Source: JADLGH01 sp964586675 (GTDB lineage Bacteria > Desulfobacterota_D > UBA1144 > Nemesobacterales > UBA2774). Taken from it: a DNA stretch of 64,000 bases. The position numbers and the translations under genes are program-made. Under the pieces are notes generated by a model. The model saw nothing but the letters and a program-made list of their open reading frames with translations, was not told where the DNA came from and did no database searches. Positions within the stretch are counted from its first letter, which is position 1; every line of letters begins with the position of its first letter. Of the stretch, positions 8,891 through 16,598 are shown in pieces. Location of the stretch: positions 62,001 to 126,000 of the forward strand of contig CAZPHQ010000004.1 in the NCBI GenBank assembly GCA_964586675.1, given 5' to 3'.

Positions 8891-9293
8891 AATGTATCCC
8901 GTTACCTCCGTTAGATATTAGCCCTGGTATGAAAGTTCTGCCAGAGTTGGCGGCCCTACACGAATTATTCTATATAATTGCGCGCATTTGGGCAAATTGC
9001 CGCGATGCCGACACCGCCCGAAATACCGCTTTATACAGATCGCTGATTTTATCGTTGTCGCACTCGATTTTAAGGGCCGTAACTGTCCCGTACATCTTAC
9101 CCGGACGACACATAAAAACGGGCAAGTATCGTGCCATTACAAGCGTCTTTTCGACAGCGTCGATATAACTTATCGTTACGACTAATATATATTTTTCAGG
9201 CCGGTTTCGCAGATGAAGCGGTAAGATGCCGTGACGGATACCTGATATACAATTCCCTGTTCACAGGGTATCAAAAATAACCGGCCGGAACAT
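8891..9293. other. 403-bp intergenic region
   Basis: No convincing gene is present: short open frames lack ribosome binding sites and neighbour-like codon use. It holds the reductase promoter (8967-8995). Around 9141-9175 the segment ATTACAAGCGTCTTTTCGAC vaguely resembles the degenerate repeat seen at 418-556 and 10191-10340. A small CCCTG/CAGGG hairpin at 9255-9268 lies just past the K+ channel stop. Confidence 0.6.
8967..8995 (-). promoter_or_regulatory. Promoter and palindromic operator candidate of the siroheme reductase
   Basis: On the minus strand there is a -35 TTGCCC (8990-8995), a 17-base spacer and a -10 TAGAAT (8967-8972). The -35 overlaps an 11-bp palindrome GGCAA-A-TTGCC (8991-9001), placed as for a regulator that blocks or recruits polymerase. 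Transcription would begin about 70 bases before the start codon. Confidence 0.55.
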
Positions 9294-10115
9294 CTAAAGC
9301 CGTCCGCCGCAATGCTTGCAGTAAGATGCGTCTTCGTCGTGCCCCTCCTTTCCGCATCCGGCGCATGCCAGAACCTCTCCCGCGCGCTTGCTGAAGGCCC
9401 TCGTGAACTCGACGCCCACTATACCGGTCGGAACTGCTATGATGCTGTAGCCCACCACCATTATAACGACGGATATGGCCTGGCCGAGAGGCGTTTGCGG
9501 CGATATGTCGCCGTAGCCTACAGTTGTGATGGTGACTATCGCCCAGTAGATGCTCCGCGGGATGCTCGTGAACCCGTTTCCGGCTCCCTCGACGAGATAC
9601 ATCATCGAACCCAGCACGACGACTATCACGAGTATCGCGAAGAGGAACACCGTTATCTTCTGAAGGCTCGCCTTGAGCGCGGCGATTATCTGATCGCCCT
9701 CGCCGACGTACCTCGTGAGTTTGAGGATTCTGAAGATCCTGAGGACCCGGAGAATTCTGATGACGAGGAGGAACCGCGTCCCCGGAAAGAGAAGGTCGAG
9801 ATATGTCGGGATTACAGTTAGTAAGTCGACCACGCCGAAGAAGCTCGTCGCGTACCTGAGCGGCCACTTCGCCGTCAGGAGACGGAGAATGTATTCGATC
9901 GTGAAGATTATAGTGAACACCCATTCGAGAACGTAAAAGAGACGGCCGTATTTCTCGGAGACGGACGTCACGCTGTCGAGCATGACGGCGCAAACGCTCG
10001 CGATTATGCAGACCATCAGGACTTTGTCGAAGATCCTCCCGGCGGCGGTATTCGATTCGAATATGATGTCGTGGAGTCTCTCTCTTAATCTCGTTAATGC
10101 GTTTCCAGCGCTCAC
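9294..10115 (-). CDS. Voltage-gated K+ channel with C-terminal zinc ribbon
   Basis: A 273-aa six-helix channel subunit. The S4 segment shows repeated arginines (RILRVLRIFRILKLTR), followed by S5, a pore helix and the K+ selectivity filter TTVGYGD, then S6. The remaining C-terminal tail contains CAGCGKEG and CKHCGG, a four-cysteine zinc ribbon unusual for this family and plausibly a cytoplasmic assembly or sensing module. Length and layout match Kv-type bacterial ion transporter proteins. The start is GTG with GGAG five bases upstream. It stands alone between the reductase region and a repeat-containing gap. A physiological role in K+ conductance or membrane potential is inferred from the family. 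Confidence 0.9.
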   Translation of the reverse strand: MSAGNALTRLRERLHDIIFESNTAAGRIFDKVLMVCIIASVCAVMLDSVTSVSEKYGRLFYVLEWVFTIIFTIEYILRLLTAKWPLRYATSFFGVVDLLTVIPTYLDLLFPGTRFLLVIRILRVLRIFRILKLTRYVGEGDQIIAALKASLQKITVFLFAILVIVVVLGSMMYLVEGAGNGFTSIPRSIYWAIVTITTVGYGDISPQTPLGQAISVVIMVVGYSIIAVPTGIVGVEFTRAFSKRAGEVLACAGCGKEGHDEDASYCKHCGGRL

Positions 10116-10190
10116 GATTTCTCCGGGCCTTCGATGCTAAATGTGAATTATAGCGCTATTTGTCGGGGAGAGGAAAATGGATTCACGAAG

Positions 10191-10340
10191 GGAGATTATA
10201 GCGCCGTCAGCGCTACGTCGATTGCCAGCGAACACGGTCCACATGTGTTTTTCGACGTTAAGATTTAAGCGACGGACGCACAAAAAGCGATTAAAGCAAC
10301 AGTGGTGCATTCGTCGGCTGTCAGCGGACACGGTCCGCTA
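10191..10340. repeat. Degenerate intergenic repeat, copy B (two units)
   Basis: Two tandem diverged units of the repeat seen at 418-556. Unit 1 runs GATTATAGC, GCTACGTCGATTGCCAGC, AACACGGTCC, TTTTTCGACG (10194-10257). Unit 2 runs CACAAAAAGCGATTAAAGC, TCGTCGGCTGTCAGC, GGACACGGTCC (10279-10337). The CACAAAAA-CGATTA block is shared almost exactly with copy A. Unit 2 ends at the stop of the small gene 10338-10580. Confidence 0.6.
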
Positions 10341-10580
10341 AATATCGTATTTCTGTCTGAATCTCTTTATGTCCTCGCTGACTTCGGGGGCAAGCTGTGT
10401 GTTTTCGACGCGGGCGAATATCGTCCTCAGGACGCGCCTCTCGTCCTCGTCGATAACATGATCCTCGAGAGCTATGCTTTTGAGCATTTTAAGCTCTTCC
10501 TCGCTAATAGTGCCGTCGTTTGCAAAGACAACGAGAAAGGAATAACCCACCAACTGCTTTGCACCGGATTCTGTGCTCAT
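10338..10580 (-). CDS. Small acidic hypothetical protein (80 aa)
   Basis: The start at 10580 is preferred to the ATG two codons earlier: GGAGGT ends right at that upstream ATG but lies 6 bases before this one. The protein is helical and acidic. DGTISEEELKMLKSIA and DEDERRVLRTIF resemble EF-hand-like or TerB-like helical loops, which in TerB-type proteins bind metal, but I cannot assign a family. No signal peptide or membrane helix is seen. It is followed on the minus strand by repeat copy B and has no close operon partner; the decarboxylase gene that closes the long cluster ends about 90 bases away on the same strand. Confidence 0.7.
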   Translation of the reverse strand: MSTESGAKQLVGYSFLVVFANDGTISEEELKMLKSIALEDHVIDEDERRVLRTIFARVENTQLAPEVSEDIKRFRQKYDI

Positions 10581-10671
10581 CTCCATACCTCCGCTTGATA
10601 ATTATAAATCCGCGGCACTATTATAAGCAGGAATTGTTAAGGCCATATTAAGAAAAAACGCAGGGTGTTTA

Positions 10672-11904
10672 TTAAAAAAACGCGCTCTCGATCGTCTCGC
10701 GCTCCCTTACGACTCGCGGCTCACCGTTTTCGATTAGGACGATCGGCGGACGCGGGAATATGAACGTGCCCGACTGCGGTATATTGTAAGCGCCGACGTT
10801 TTTGACTACGAGCCTGTCGCCGGGCGAAAGCGCCGGGAGGCTTGCCCTCGTTATGATGTCCGTCTGGAGACAGAGCGGGCCGTAGACAATCGTTTCCCTG
10901 AGATCGCCCTTGGGTTCTCCGGCGTGCTCGACTGCCTGGTATCTCCAGAATGAGGTCGGGAGAAGATTCACGCCTGCGTCGATTACGACGGAGCGCCTCC
11001 CGCCAGGTATGTCTTTTGACGCGACGACAGTCGCGACGAGATCGACCGCGTCGCTTACGACGGCGCGCCCGGGCTCTAGTATGAGAAGGGGAAGCTCGTC
11101 TTCTCCGAACCTTTCGAGGAGTGGTTCTGTGACGGATTCGACGTAAGGGCCGAGCGCGTCAACCGCTGGAAACCCTCCGCCCATGTCTATGTATTCTATT
11201 TTTATTCCGTGACGATCCCACAGGTCCCCCGCCAGACGGGCGAGATTCTCCGCGGCCTTTCTGTACGCCTCGGGGTTTTTCGGCCAGATGAGCTCTATGT
11301 CCTTTGCGGGAGAGCCTTCACCACCGCCGGGCCTTATGATGTAGCTCGTGAGATGTATGTGAAGCCCGGCGATCCTGATACCGGCTGCGGCGCACTCCCC
11401 GGCGGCTGCCTCGGCCTCACCCGATTCGAGATTGAATCCGAACCTGTCCGGGAGCTGGTTTATGCCGACGTCGGTGCTTATCCTGATTCCGACAGCGATC
11501 TCTTTCTTACTCTCCACCGCTATCTTTTTGAGGATTTCGAGCTCGTCCCTGTTGTCGACGTTAACGAGCGCCCCTTCAGCGAGCGCCGTTTCCAGCTCTC
11601 CCCTCGTTTTATACGGGCCGTTGAATACGATTGAGCTTCCGGGGACGCCGAGCTTCCGCGCGAGCCCGTATTCGAAGCCGGACGCGACCTCGGCCCACGT
11701 GCCGTCCCTGTGTATCATTTCGAGGATCCCGGGTATGGAATTAACTTTATACGAATAGGAGACGGCGACCTTCGGATATCGGGACGAGAATTTGCGTCTG
11801 AAGGTTTCAAGGTTAGTGGTAATGGTTTCCGCCGAGGCCACGAAGAGCGGCGAGCCGTACTTTCCGGCGAGGGCGTTCGCGTCGTATCCCGGGGATTTTT
11901 TCAT
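10672..11904 (-). CDS. PLP-dependent fold-type III decarboxylase (LysA/NspC/ODC family)
   Basis: A 410-aa alanine-racemase-fold decarboxylase. I chose the ATG at 11904 because longer frames would run into the upstream gene; the ribosome binding site is weak, fitting coupled translation 22 bases after the preceding stop. The PLP lysine is present in SYSYKVNS, the phosphate loop in DMGGGFPA, the EPGRAVV block follows, and GPLCLQTD and GAYNIPQSG carry the C-terminal catalytic Cys/Asp and substrate-site residues. Substrate could be diaminopimelate, ornithine/lysine, carboxynorspermidine or a cluster-specific amino acid. As the last gene of a 19-gene minus-strand run beside a cysteine-synthase homologue, it is more likely a pathway enzyme than housekeeping lysA. 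The pair recalls SbnA/SbnH-type siderophore genes. Confidence 0.8.
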   Translation of the reverse strand: MKKSPGYDANALAGKYGSPLFVASAETITTNLETFRRKFSSRYPKVAVSYSYKVNSIPGILEMIHRDGTWAEVASGFEYGLARKLGVPGSSIVFNGPYKTRGELETALAEGALVNVDNRDELEILKKIAVESKKEIAVGIRISTDVGINQLPDRFGFNLESGEAEAAAGECAAAGIRIAGLHIHLTSYIIRPGGGEGSPAKDIELIWPKNPEAYRKAAENLARLAGDLWDRHGIKIEYIDMGGGFPAVDALGPYVESVTEPLLERFGEDELPLLILEPGRAVVSDAVDLVATVVASKDIPGGRRSVVIDAGVNLLPTSFWRYQAVEHAGEPKGDLRETIVYGPLCLQTDIITRASLPALSPGDRLVVKNVGAYNIPQSGTFIFPRPPIVLIENGEPRVVRERETIESAFF

Positions 11905-11926
11905 TTCGGTTAACAGGATACCGGAG

Positions 11927-12871
11927 TCACAGCGCCGCCGCATACCTGGAGAGGTACTTGAGCCCCGTGTCCGGAAGGACGGCGACGATACGCCCCCGGC
12001 CATTCGCGCGGGCCGCGTAGACGAGCGCGGCCGCCACGACAGCGGCGCTCGATTCGCCGGTGAGAATCCCTTCGCGCCTTACGAGCTCGTAAACCATCCT
12101 CCGCGCATCCGCCTCGCGCACCTGGATCACATCATCGATGCAGCCGAAATCGACCACGCTCGGTATGAAATTCTTTCCGATACCCTCTATGTCGAAGGCC
12201 GAAGCCTCCCCCAGGACGCCTTCGCGGCTATAGCCCTGGAAAACGGACCCGACCGGCTCGACGCCGATTATCTTGACGTCAGGCCTCATCTCCTTTAGAT
12301 ACCTGCCGATACCGGTTATTGTGCCGCCGGTCCCCATACCGCAAAGTACGGCGTTCACATCGCCGCCGGTATCGCGCCATATCTCGGGCCCCGTCGTTTT
12401 ATAGTGTGACTCTGGGTTGAGCTTGTTGAAGTACTGGTTCACGTAGAATGCGCCGCGCTCGCGGGCTATTTTGTGTGCGACCTTGTAGCAGCTTCTCTCG
12501 TCTGAAGGTGGAAGCCCCTTCGGCGTGAGCACCACCTCGGCCCCGTAGAGCCTGAGCACCTGTATCTTTTCGGTGCTTATGGATTCTGGGAGCGTGAACA
12601 CGCATTTATAACCCTTGACCGCGCCGACGAGGGCGAGCGCGACACCCATATTCCCGGACGTGGCCTCGACGATAGTATCTCCCGGCTTTAACGCGCCGCT
12701 CCGCTCGGCGTCCTCGACGATATATTTTGCGACCCTGTCCTTCACGCTCCCGCTCGGATTGTAGAATTCGAGCTTGGCGTATATCTCGCTTTCCAGTTCT
12801 CTCGTGACGCTGTTCAGCCGTACGAGCGGCGTATTGCCGACTAGATTGAGGATGCCTGCCTTAAGGTTCAT
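11927..12871 (-). CDS. Cysteine synthase / beta-cyanoalanine synthase family enzyme
   Basis: A 314-aa fold-type II PLP enzyme catalysing beta-replacement on serine, O-acyl-serine or cysteine. The lysine motif NPSGSVKDR, the substrate loop TSGNMGVAL, the phosphate-binding GTGGTITG and the C-terminal GESSAAV are intact, so it should be active. The length matches CysK/CysM/SbnA. Its start overlaps the stop of the aminotransferase homologue by four bases (ATGA), showing tight coupling. Candidate products are cysteine, beta-cyanoalanine (attractive if the Nit1C-like neighbours handle cyanide) or diaminopropionate as in SbnA. Sequence alone cannot separate these. A housekeeping sulfur role is less likely given the context. 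Confidence 0.85.
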   Translation of the reverse strand: MNLKAGILNLVGNTPLVRLNSVTRELESEIYAKLEFYNPSGSVKDRVAKYIVEDAERSGALKPGDTIVEATSGNMGVALALVGAVKGYKCVFTLPESISTEKIQVLRLYGAEVVLTPKGLPPSDERSCYKVAHKIARERGAFYVNQYFNKLNPESHYKTTGPEIWRDTGGDVNAVLCGMGTGGTITGIGRYLKEMRPDVKIIGVEPVGSVFQGYSREGVLGEASAFDIEGIGKNFIPSVVDFGCIDDVIQVREADARRMVYELVRREGILTGESSAAVVAAALVYAARANGRGRIVAVLPDTGLKYLSRYAAAL

Positions 12872-14256
12872 GACCCGCCCTTTATATGTTCGAGTATCGT
12901 CTTCGCCCGGGCGGTTTTTCTCCGCGAGAAGAAATCTATCAGCGCCTCTCTGTAAGAGCCGCTCCTCGCCTCTGCGATTGCCTCGGGGAGCGCTTCCCGG
13001 AGCTTACTGAACGCTCGGAGGTCAGGCCTCGAGATATTGAGCCTGACGAATCGCTCCGCGCCGACGTCGCCGAGCCCGTCGCCGGGATAAACGGCGACTC
13101 TTCGCTTGAAGAGCGACACAGTGAGCTCCTGCGCCGTCACACCCGTCCCCGAGACGTCTATCACCATCGAGAAGCCGTACCGGGGCTCGACGGGAATCGA
13201 TACGCCGTCAGTACCCGCGACGATTTCCTTCACGAGGGCGAAATTCCGCCTGATTATTTCCTGCGACCGTTTCACGTACGCGCGGTCTCCGAGCGCGGCG
13301 AGAGCGCCGTACTGGGCGACGAGATTCGTATTGAGCCGCGTGAGGGAGGTCTTGGTTATGAGGCACGCGCGCACGAGCTCGGTGCTGCCGGCGAGAAATC
13401 CTATACGGACGCCCGCCATCCCGTAGCCGTGAGAGAGGCTGAAAGTGCAGAGAACGTTATCGGTATTTGTATCCTTATAAAGCGCCGTCATGGGGTAGTG
13501 CCGTGCTTCGGGGTCTATACGCTGCGTGTCGTGCGTGATGTCGTTGATTACGATTATCCCGCGGCTGGCTGCGATCTCGGTGAGAGCTACGAGCTCGTCC
13601 TTCGTCTGGATGGTGCCGAAAGGGTTCAGCGGATCGCACACTATCAAAACTTTCGTCCGTGGTGTGATGCGCGTCTCGACCTCCGAGGGATCGAGCCTGT
13701 AACCGTTCCCCTTTCCGAGCGGTATCCTCACGGGCTTCCCGCCGGCCATGAGTATCGAAGACTCGAAATGAAAGTAGCCCGGGTCGGTGATTATCACCTC
13801 GTCCCCGGGATTGATCACCGTCTGGAGAACATATGATATCGCCGCCTGGCTGCCCTCGGTGCCTATGACCTCGAAATCAGCGCTCCGCTCGCGGCCGAAT
13901 TTCATCTCGGCGCAGGCGTTCCTGAGAGGGGTGATAAGGTCGGGCGAGTATGGGTTTATATTCTGCGCAACTGTACGCTCTCGCATGGCTTTGACAGCGC
14001 TTTCAGGCGGCCCCGCGTAACATGTCATCCAGCCGAAGTCGGCCCATTCTTCGGGATTGAGATCGATACGCCCTTCCCTGTAAACCTCCGCAGGGTCGAG
14101 GCCGAGTATGCCTATCGCGTCGCGGTAGGTCATGTAATTCCACATCCCGTGGTGGCTGTCGACGACAGACCGTACCCTGTCCGATAATACCTTTCGGACG
14201 AGCGGCGATTCGTTTTCACCGCCTGCCCATCCGAGCACAAACCTTTCCTTTTTCAT
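12868..14256 (-). CDS. Class I/II aminotransferase homologue with the PLP lysine replaced by His
   Basis: A 462-aa fold-type I protein. Family landmarks are present: NPFG (N211-G214, canonical NPTG), the Asp that contacts the PLP pyridine nitrogen (D239 in IINDIT-like VINDITHD), R284 in GVRIGF and the substrate-carboxylate Arg (R405 in RFVRLN). The expected lysine motif S-x-S-K-x-x-G-x-A-G-x-R-x-G reads SLSHGYGMAGVRIG: His276, codon CAC at 13429-13431, replaces the Schiff-base lysine. The usual DExY tyrosine is also replaced by His. In ColD, Lys-to-His converts an aminotransferase fold into a PMP-dependent dehydratase, so an altered reaction or a binding role is plausible here. The gene sits between the cysteine-synthase homologue (4-base overlap) and the methyltransferase (34 bases away). 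Confidence 0.85.
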   Translation of the reverse strand: MKKERFVLGWAGGENESPLVRKVLSDRVRSVVDSHHGMWNYMTYRDAIGILGLDPAEVYREGRIDLNPEEWADFGWMTCYAGPPESAVKAMRERTVAQNINPYSPDLITPLRNACAEMKFGRERSADFEVIGTEGSQAAISYVLQTVINPGDEVIITDPGYFHFESSILMAGGKPVRIPLGKGNGYRLDPSEVETRITPRTKVLIVCDPLNPFGTIQTKDELVALTEIAASRGIIVINDITHDTQRIDPEARHYPMTALYKDTNTDNVLCTFSLSHGYGMAGVRIGFLAGSTELVRACLITKTSLTRLNTNLVAQYGALAALGDRAYVKRSQEIIRRNFALVKEIVAGTDGVSIPVEPRYGFSMVIDVSGTGVTAQELTVSLFKRRVAVYPGDGLGDVGAERFVRLNISRPDLRAFSKLREALPEAIAEARSGSYREALIDFFSRRKTARAKTILEHIKGGS

Positions 14257-14290
14257 GAATTCCTCTTCGTTGTCATCTTTCTCAGAGAAG

Positions 14291-15139
14291 CTAATTCCTC
14301 ATGAGGACCACGGCGTATATGCCGTAGGGGTCCATCTTTACGACAGGGTCTCTGAAGCCCGCCTCTTCCGCCCAGCCTATGACGAGGTCCTTGTCACGGA
14401 GGTGCCAGACACAGGGCTCGCCGTCCTGGTTCACAAGCGCCCGCGCTATAAGCTCGATCTGCTCGTTATACGTCTGCACGTTAAAAAGAAGCGCCTCCGG
14501 GCCGACTATCTCGTGGAGGTCGGACAAGTGCTTTCTCACAAGATCGTCGTCGTGAACGATGCCGTAAAGTCCGGCCTCGATAGCGAGGTTCGGGCGATAG
14601 GGGATGCTGCGGAGGCTATCAGCGTCCAGCGCGTCCCCGGCTTCGAAGCCGACCCTGTCACGAAGCCCGAGGCCGAGCGCTGTCTCACGGCTTTCGGCAA
14701 GCGTCTTTTCGTTTATATCGCGGAGAAGCACCTTCACGTTCTGGCCGGTGTGTCTGAGCACGTCGTAGATGTAGTCGGCCTTGCCCGAGGCGAGGTCGAC
14801 GATGAACGTTTCGCGCCCTTCCCTCTCGTTTATAAATCCGGATATCGCTTCTATCTGTAACCGCTTCACAGCCCGGAATGCCTTACAGGTCGTCTGCCCG
14901 AGGAAGGCCTCGTCGAGCGCCCTGCCTACGAATGATTTTCCGCGCGGAACGTTTTCGTATATGTAATTCATGATCATCCCAGAATCGAAGCCGTACCGGA
15001 AGCCGGTATCTATGCCGTCCGAGAGGCGCCCGACTGTTCTCAGAGAAAACCCCGCTAGTAGGTAATAATATTTTTTCGGATCGCTCCGGCCGAGGGGCTC
15101 TTTGAGCTCCTCGAAGGACGGTATGCTTTTACGAGACAT
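14291..15139 (-). CDS. SAM-dependent methyltransferase (Methyltransf_20-like)
   Basis: A 282-aa protein with a Rossmann-type methyltransferase core starting near residue 110. FIVDLASGKADYI is motif I for SAM binding, LLRDINEKTL supplies the acidic ribose contact, and VGFEAGDALD and NLAIEAGLYGI follow as motifs II/III. The N-terminal 100 residues form a family-specific helical region (SDGIDTGFRYGFDSGMIMNYIYENVPRG). I associate it with the PF12147-type putative methyltransferases, for which no substrate is known to me. Its start overlaps the stop of the ferritin-like gene by 11 bases, so the two are translationally coupled and may act on the same intermediate. Confidence 0.75.
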   Translation of the reverse strand: MSRKSIPSFEELKEPLGRSDPKKYYYLLAGFSLRTVGRLSDGIDTGFRYGFDSGMIMNYIYENVPRGKSFVGRALDEAFLGQTTCKAFRAVKRLQIEAISGFINEREGRETFIVDLASGKADYIYDVLRHTGQNVKVLLRDINEKTLAESRETALGLGLRDRVGFEAGDALDADSLRSIPYRPNLAIEAGLYGIVHDDDLVRKHLSDLHEIVGPEALLFNVQTYNEQIELIARALVNQDGEPCVWHLRDKDLVIGWAEEAGFRDPVVKMDPYGIYAVVLMRN

Positions 15140-15695
15140 ACCATTTTATCTCCTCGTCTTCTCTGTCGGCATAGATTTCGTCCGCGACCTTCTTCACATC
15201 TTCAGCCCGCTTCCTGAGCTCGGGCGTTCTGGCGTTTTCAGCGAAATATTTTTCGAGGTAAGCGAGATGCTCCCTCACATCTCTATGAACCTCTTCTATT
15301 ACTTTTTTACTCTCCGGGTCGGCCGCGCTTTCGTATACGTCAAGCAGCGCCGAGAAGTGAATCAGTGATCCCCAGGCGTAGGCCATATCGTCGAACGTAT
15401 CGTCGTAGGATTCGAGTATGTCGTATATCTTCTGCCCTATCGCGGGCGGCGCGTAGGTTTCCGGCGTCTCCCCGAGCTCGCGGGCCCTGTCGGAAAAGAG
15501 CTTTGCGTGCCGGGCGTTGTCCGCGATTATGCGCGCCGCGACGAGCTTCGAGTCGAGCCCTTTTATCGATTTCAGCTTTCCTCCGAAGAGGTCCACCCAC
15601 GCGAGCATGCCGTAGGTATGCCTGCTGAAGGCTTTCGCGAGGCGCTTCGGGTCCGAAAGCACTTCTCTCAATCTATCGGGATTTCGTATGCTCAT
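15129..15695 (-). CDS. Ferritin-like four-helix protein (188 aa)
   Basis: Not firmly recognised. Four long helices are predicted: about residues 18-42, 50-75, 85-125 and 128-160. The pattern of helix 2 (ARIIADNARHAKLF) and helix 4 (EEVHRDVREHLAYLE) resembles ferritin-like oxygenases such as MiaE, where Glu and ExxH residues hold two irons. Here helix 4 keeps an ExxH, but helix 2 has Asn/Asp where Glu is expected and helix 1 lacks a clear ligand. It may therefore be a degenerate or variant metal site. The start has AAGGAT 7 bases upstream. It overlaps the methyltransferase gene and follows the FdrA-like fragment protein by 17 bases. Confidence 0.6.
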   Translation of the reverse strand: MSIRNPDRLREVLSDPKRLAKAFSRHTYGMLAWVDLFGGKLKSIKGLDSKLVAARIIADNARHAKLFSDRARELGETPETYAPPAIGQKIYDILESYDDTFDDMAYAWGSLIHFSALLDVYESAADPESKKVIEEVHRDVREHLAYLEKYFAENARTPELRKRAEDVKKVADEIYADREDEEIKWYVS

Positions 15696-15712
15696 TAATT
15701 ATCCTTATCGTA

Positions 15713-16162
15713 TCAGTACATTTTCTTGAGAATTTCGAGGACTTTCTCGTCTCCCTTCGCGGGGACTTCCCAGTCGACCTGGATCGTCTTGACGCCCTGG
15801 GCGTCGAGGGCCTCCTTGAATATATCCAGGCCGACGTTTATAACCCGTATCTCCTGGCCTATGATATCGCTCCCCTTCCCGGCGCTCGACGAAGACGCCG
15901 TGACGGCCATCTCCATCTCGGAGAGCACGGCGGTTGCTGCATCTTCGGAATCGGCCTCGACGACCATCACGAGGTCCGAGCCCGCGGCCGCGCTTATCTC
16001 GTCAGTCACGAGGCCCGCGTCTTTAAGGGCGAACTTGGCCTTGTCAGTCGCCATGACGGCGACGGCCTTCTTGACGCCTTCCCTTCCGGACATGCTCTTC
16101 GATATGCGCATCAATCTGAGAGCGTCCTGAAAATAGTTCTTTTTAATGATGAATTTCAGCAC
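15713..16162 (-). CDS. FdrA-type protein lacking the central domains: N-domain plus C-terminal tail
   Basis: A 149-aa protein with GTG start (GGGAG 10 bases upstream). Residues 1-88 (KKNYFQDALRLMRISKSMSG onward) are a clear paralogue of the N-terminal domain of the FdrA at 23521-25092 (KKNHYQDSMKLMQISQKLSG). Residues 100-149 (VINVGLDIFKEALDAQGV, then VDWEVPAKGDEKVLE) match the short C-terminal tail that, as I recall the E. coli protein, ends FdrA/AllF (VINIGLRSFALEL...). The window's long FdrA ends without this tail. This protein therefore looks like FdrA with its CoA-ligase-like middle removed, supplying the missing tail in trans. It probably joins the AllF-AllG-AllH complex. It lies between OsmC-like and ferritin-like genes. 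Confidence 0.8.
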   Translation of the reverse strand: MLKFIIKKNYFQDALRLMRISKSMSGREGVKKAVAVMATDKAKFALKDAGLVTDEISAAAGSDLVMVVEADSEDAATAVLSEMEMAVTASSSSAGKGSDIIGQEIRVINVGLDIFKEALDAQGVKTIQVDWEVPAKGDEKVLEILKKMY

Positions 16163-16196
16163 CTAACATTTCTCCCGTTTCATTTCTGTAACAGCC

Positions 16197-16598
16197 TTAT
16201 TCGTCCGGCCGCGCCGTCTCGTATTCCAGAGGGCAGGACTTCGAGATTGTGTTGCTGACAAAGCAGTACCTCTTCGCAAGCGGCATGATGACGTCGAGGT
16301 CATCTTCCGAGAGCGTGCTTATGACCCTCACGATTATCCGGCTGAAGGAGAAGTTCTTTAAATCCTTATCGCCGAAAACCCTGACCTTCATATCGCCCAC
16401 GCTTATCTTCCTGTTCTTCGCGGCGTAAACGAGCGCCATGCAGAAGCACGACGCAATCGACGCCAGGAAAAGCTCTGTCGGCATCATGCCCGTGTCGTCT
16501 CCGCTGTATTGCGGCGGCTCGTCCACCGGGAGTTCAAACTGCCGCGCAGTCACCTCGACCTGGTATTTCGTTTTCCAGACCGCTTCTACTTCAAGCAT
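16197..16598 (-). CDS. OsmC/Ohr-family protein
   Basis: A 133-aa OsmC-fold protein. The start at 16598 is preferred over an ATG four codons upstream because GGGGAG lies just before it; it overlaps the end of the glycosyltransferase gene by 8 bases. Family features are PTELFLASIASCFCMAL (two cysteines at 51 and 53 where OsmC has its peroxidatic Cys) and a second Cys in ISKSCPLE near the C-terminus. OsmC/Ohr proteins reduce organic peroxides or bind thiols, and many relatives of this length are uncharacterised. In this operon it might protect an oxygen- or thiol-sensitive intermediate, which is inference only. Confidence 0.8.
   Translation of the reverse strand: MLEVEAVWKTKYQVEVTARQFELPVDEPPQYSGDDTGMMPTELFLASIASCFCMALVYAAKNRKISVGDMKVRVFGDKDLKNFSFSRIIVRVISTLSEDDLDVIMPLAKRYCFVSNTISKSCPLEYETARPDE

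Noticed and set aside
7832..8914. 360-codon plus-strand frame
   Set aside because: Antisense to the siroheme reductase, whose motifs and ribosome binding site are clear.
10672..12871. Housekeeping lysA and cysK
   Set aside because: The families fit, but the tight coupling with the His-aminotransferase and methyltransferase points to a dedicated pathway; not excluded.
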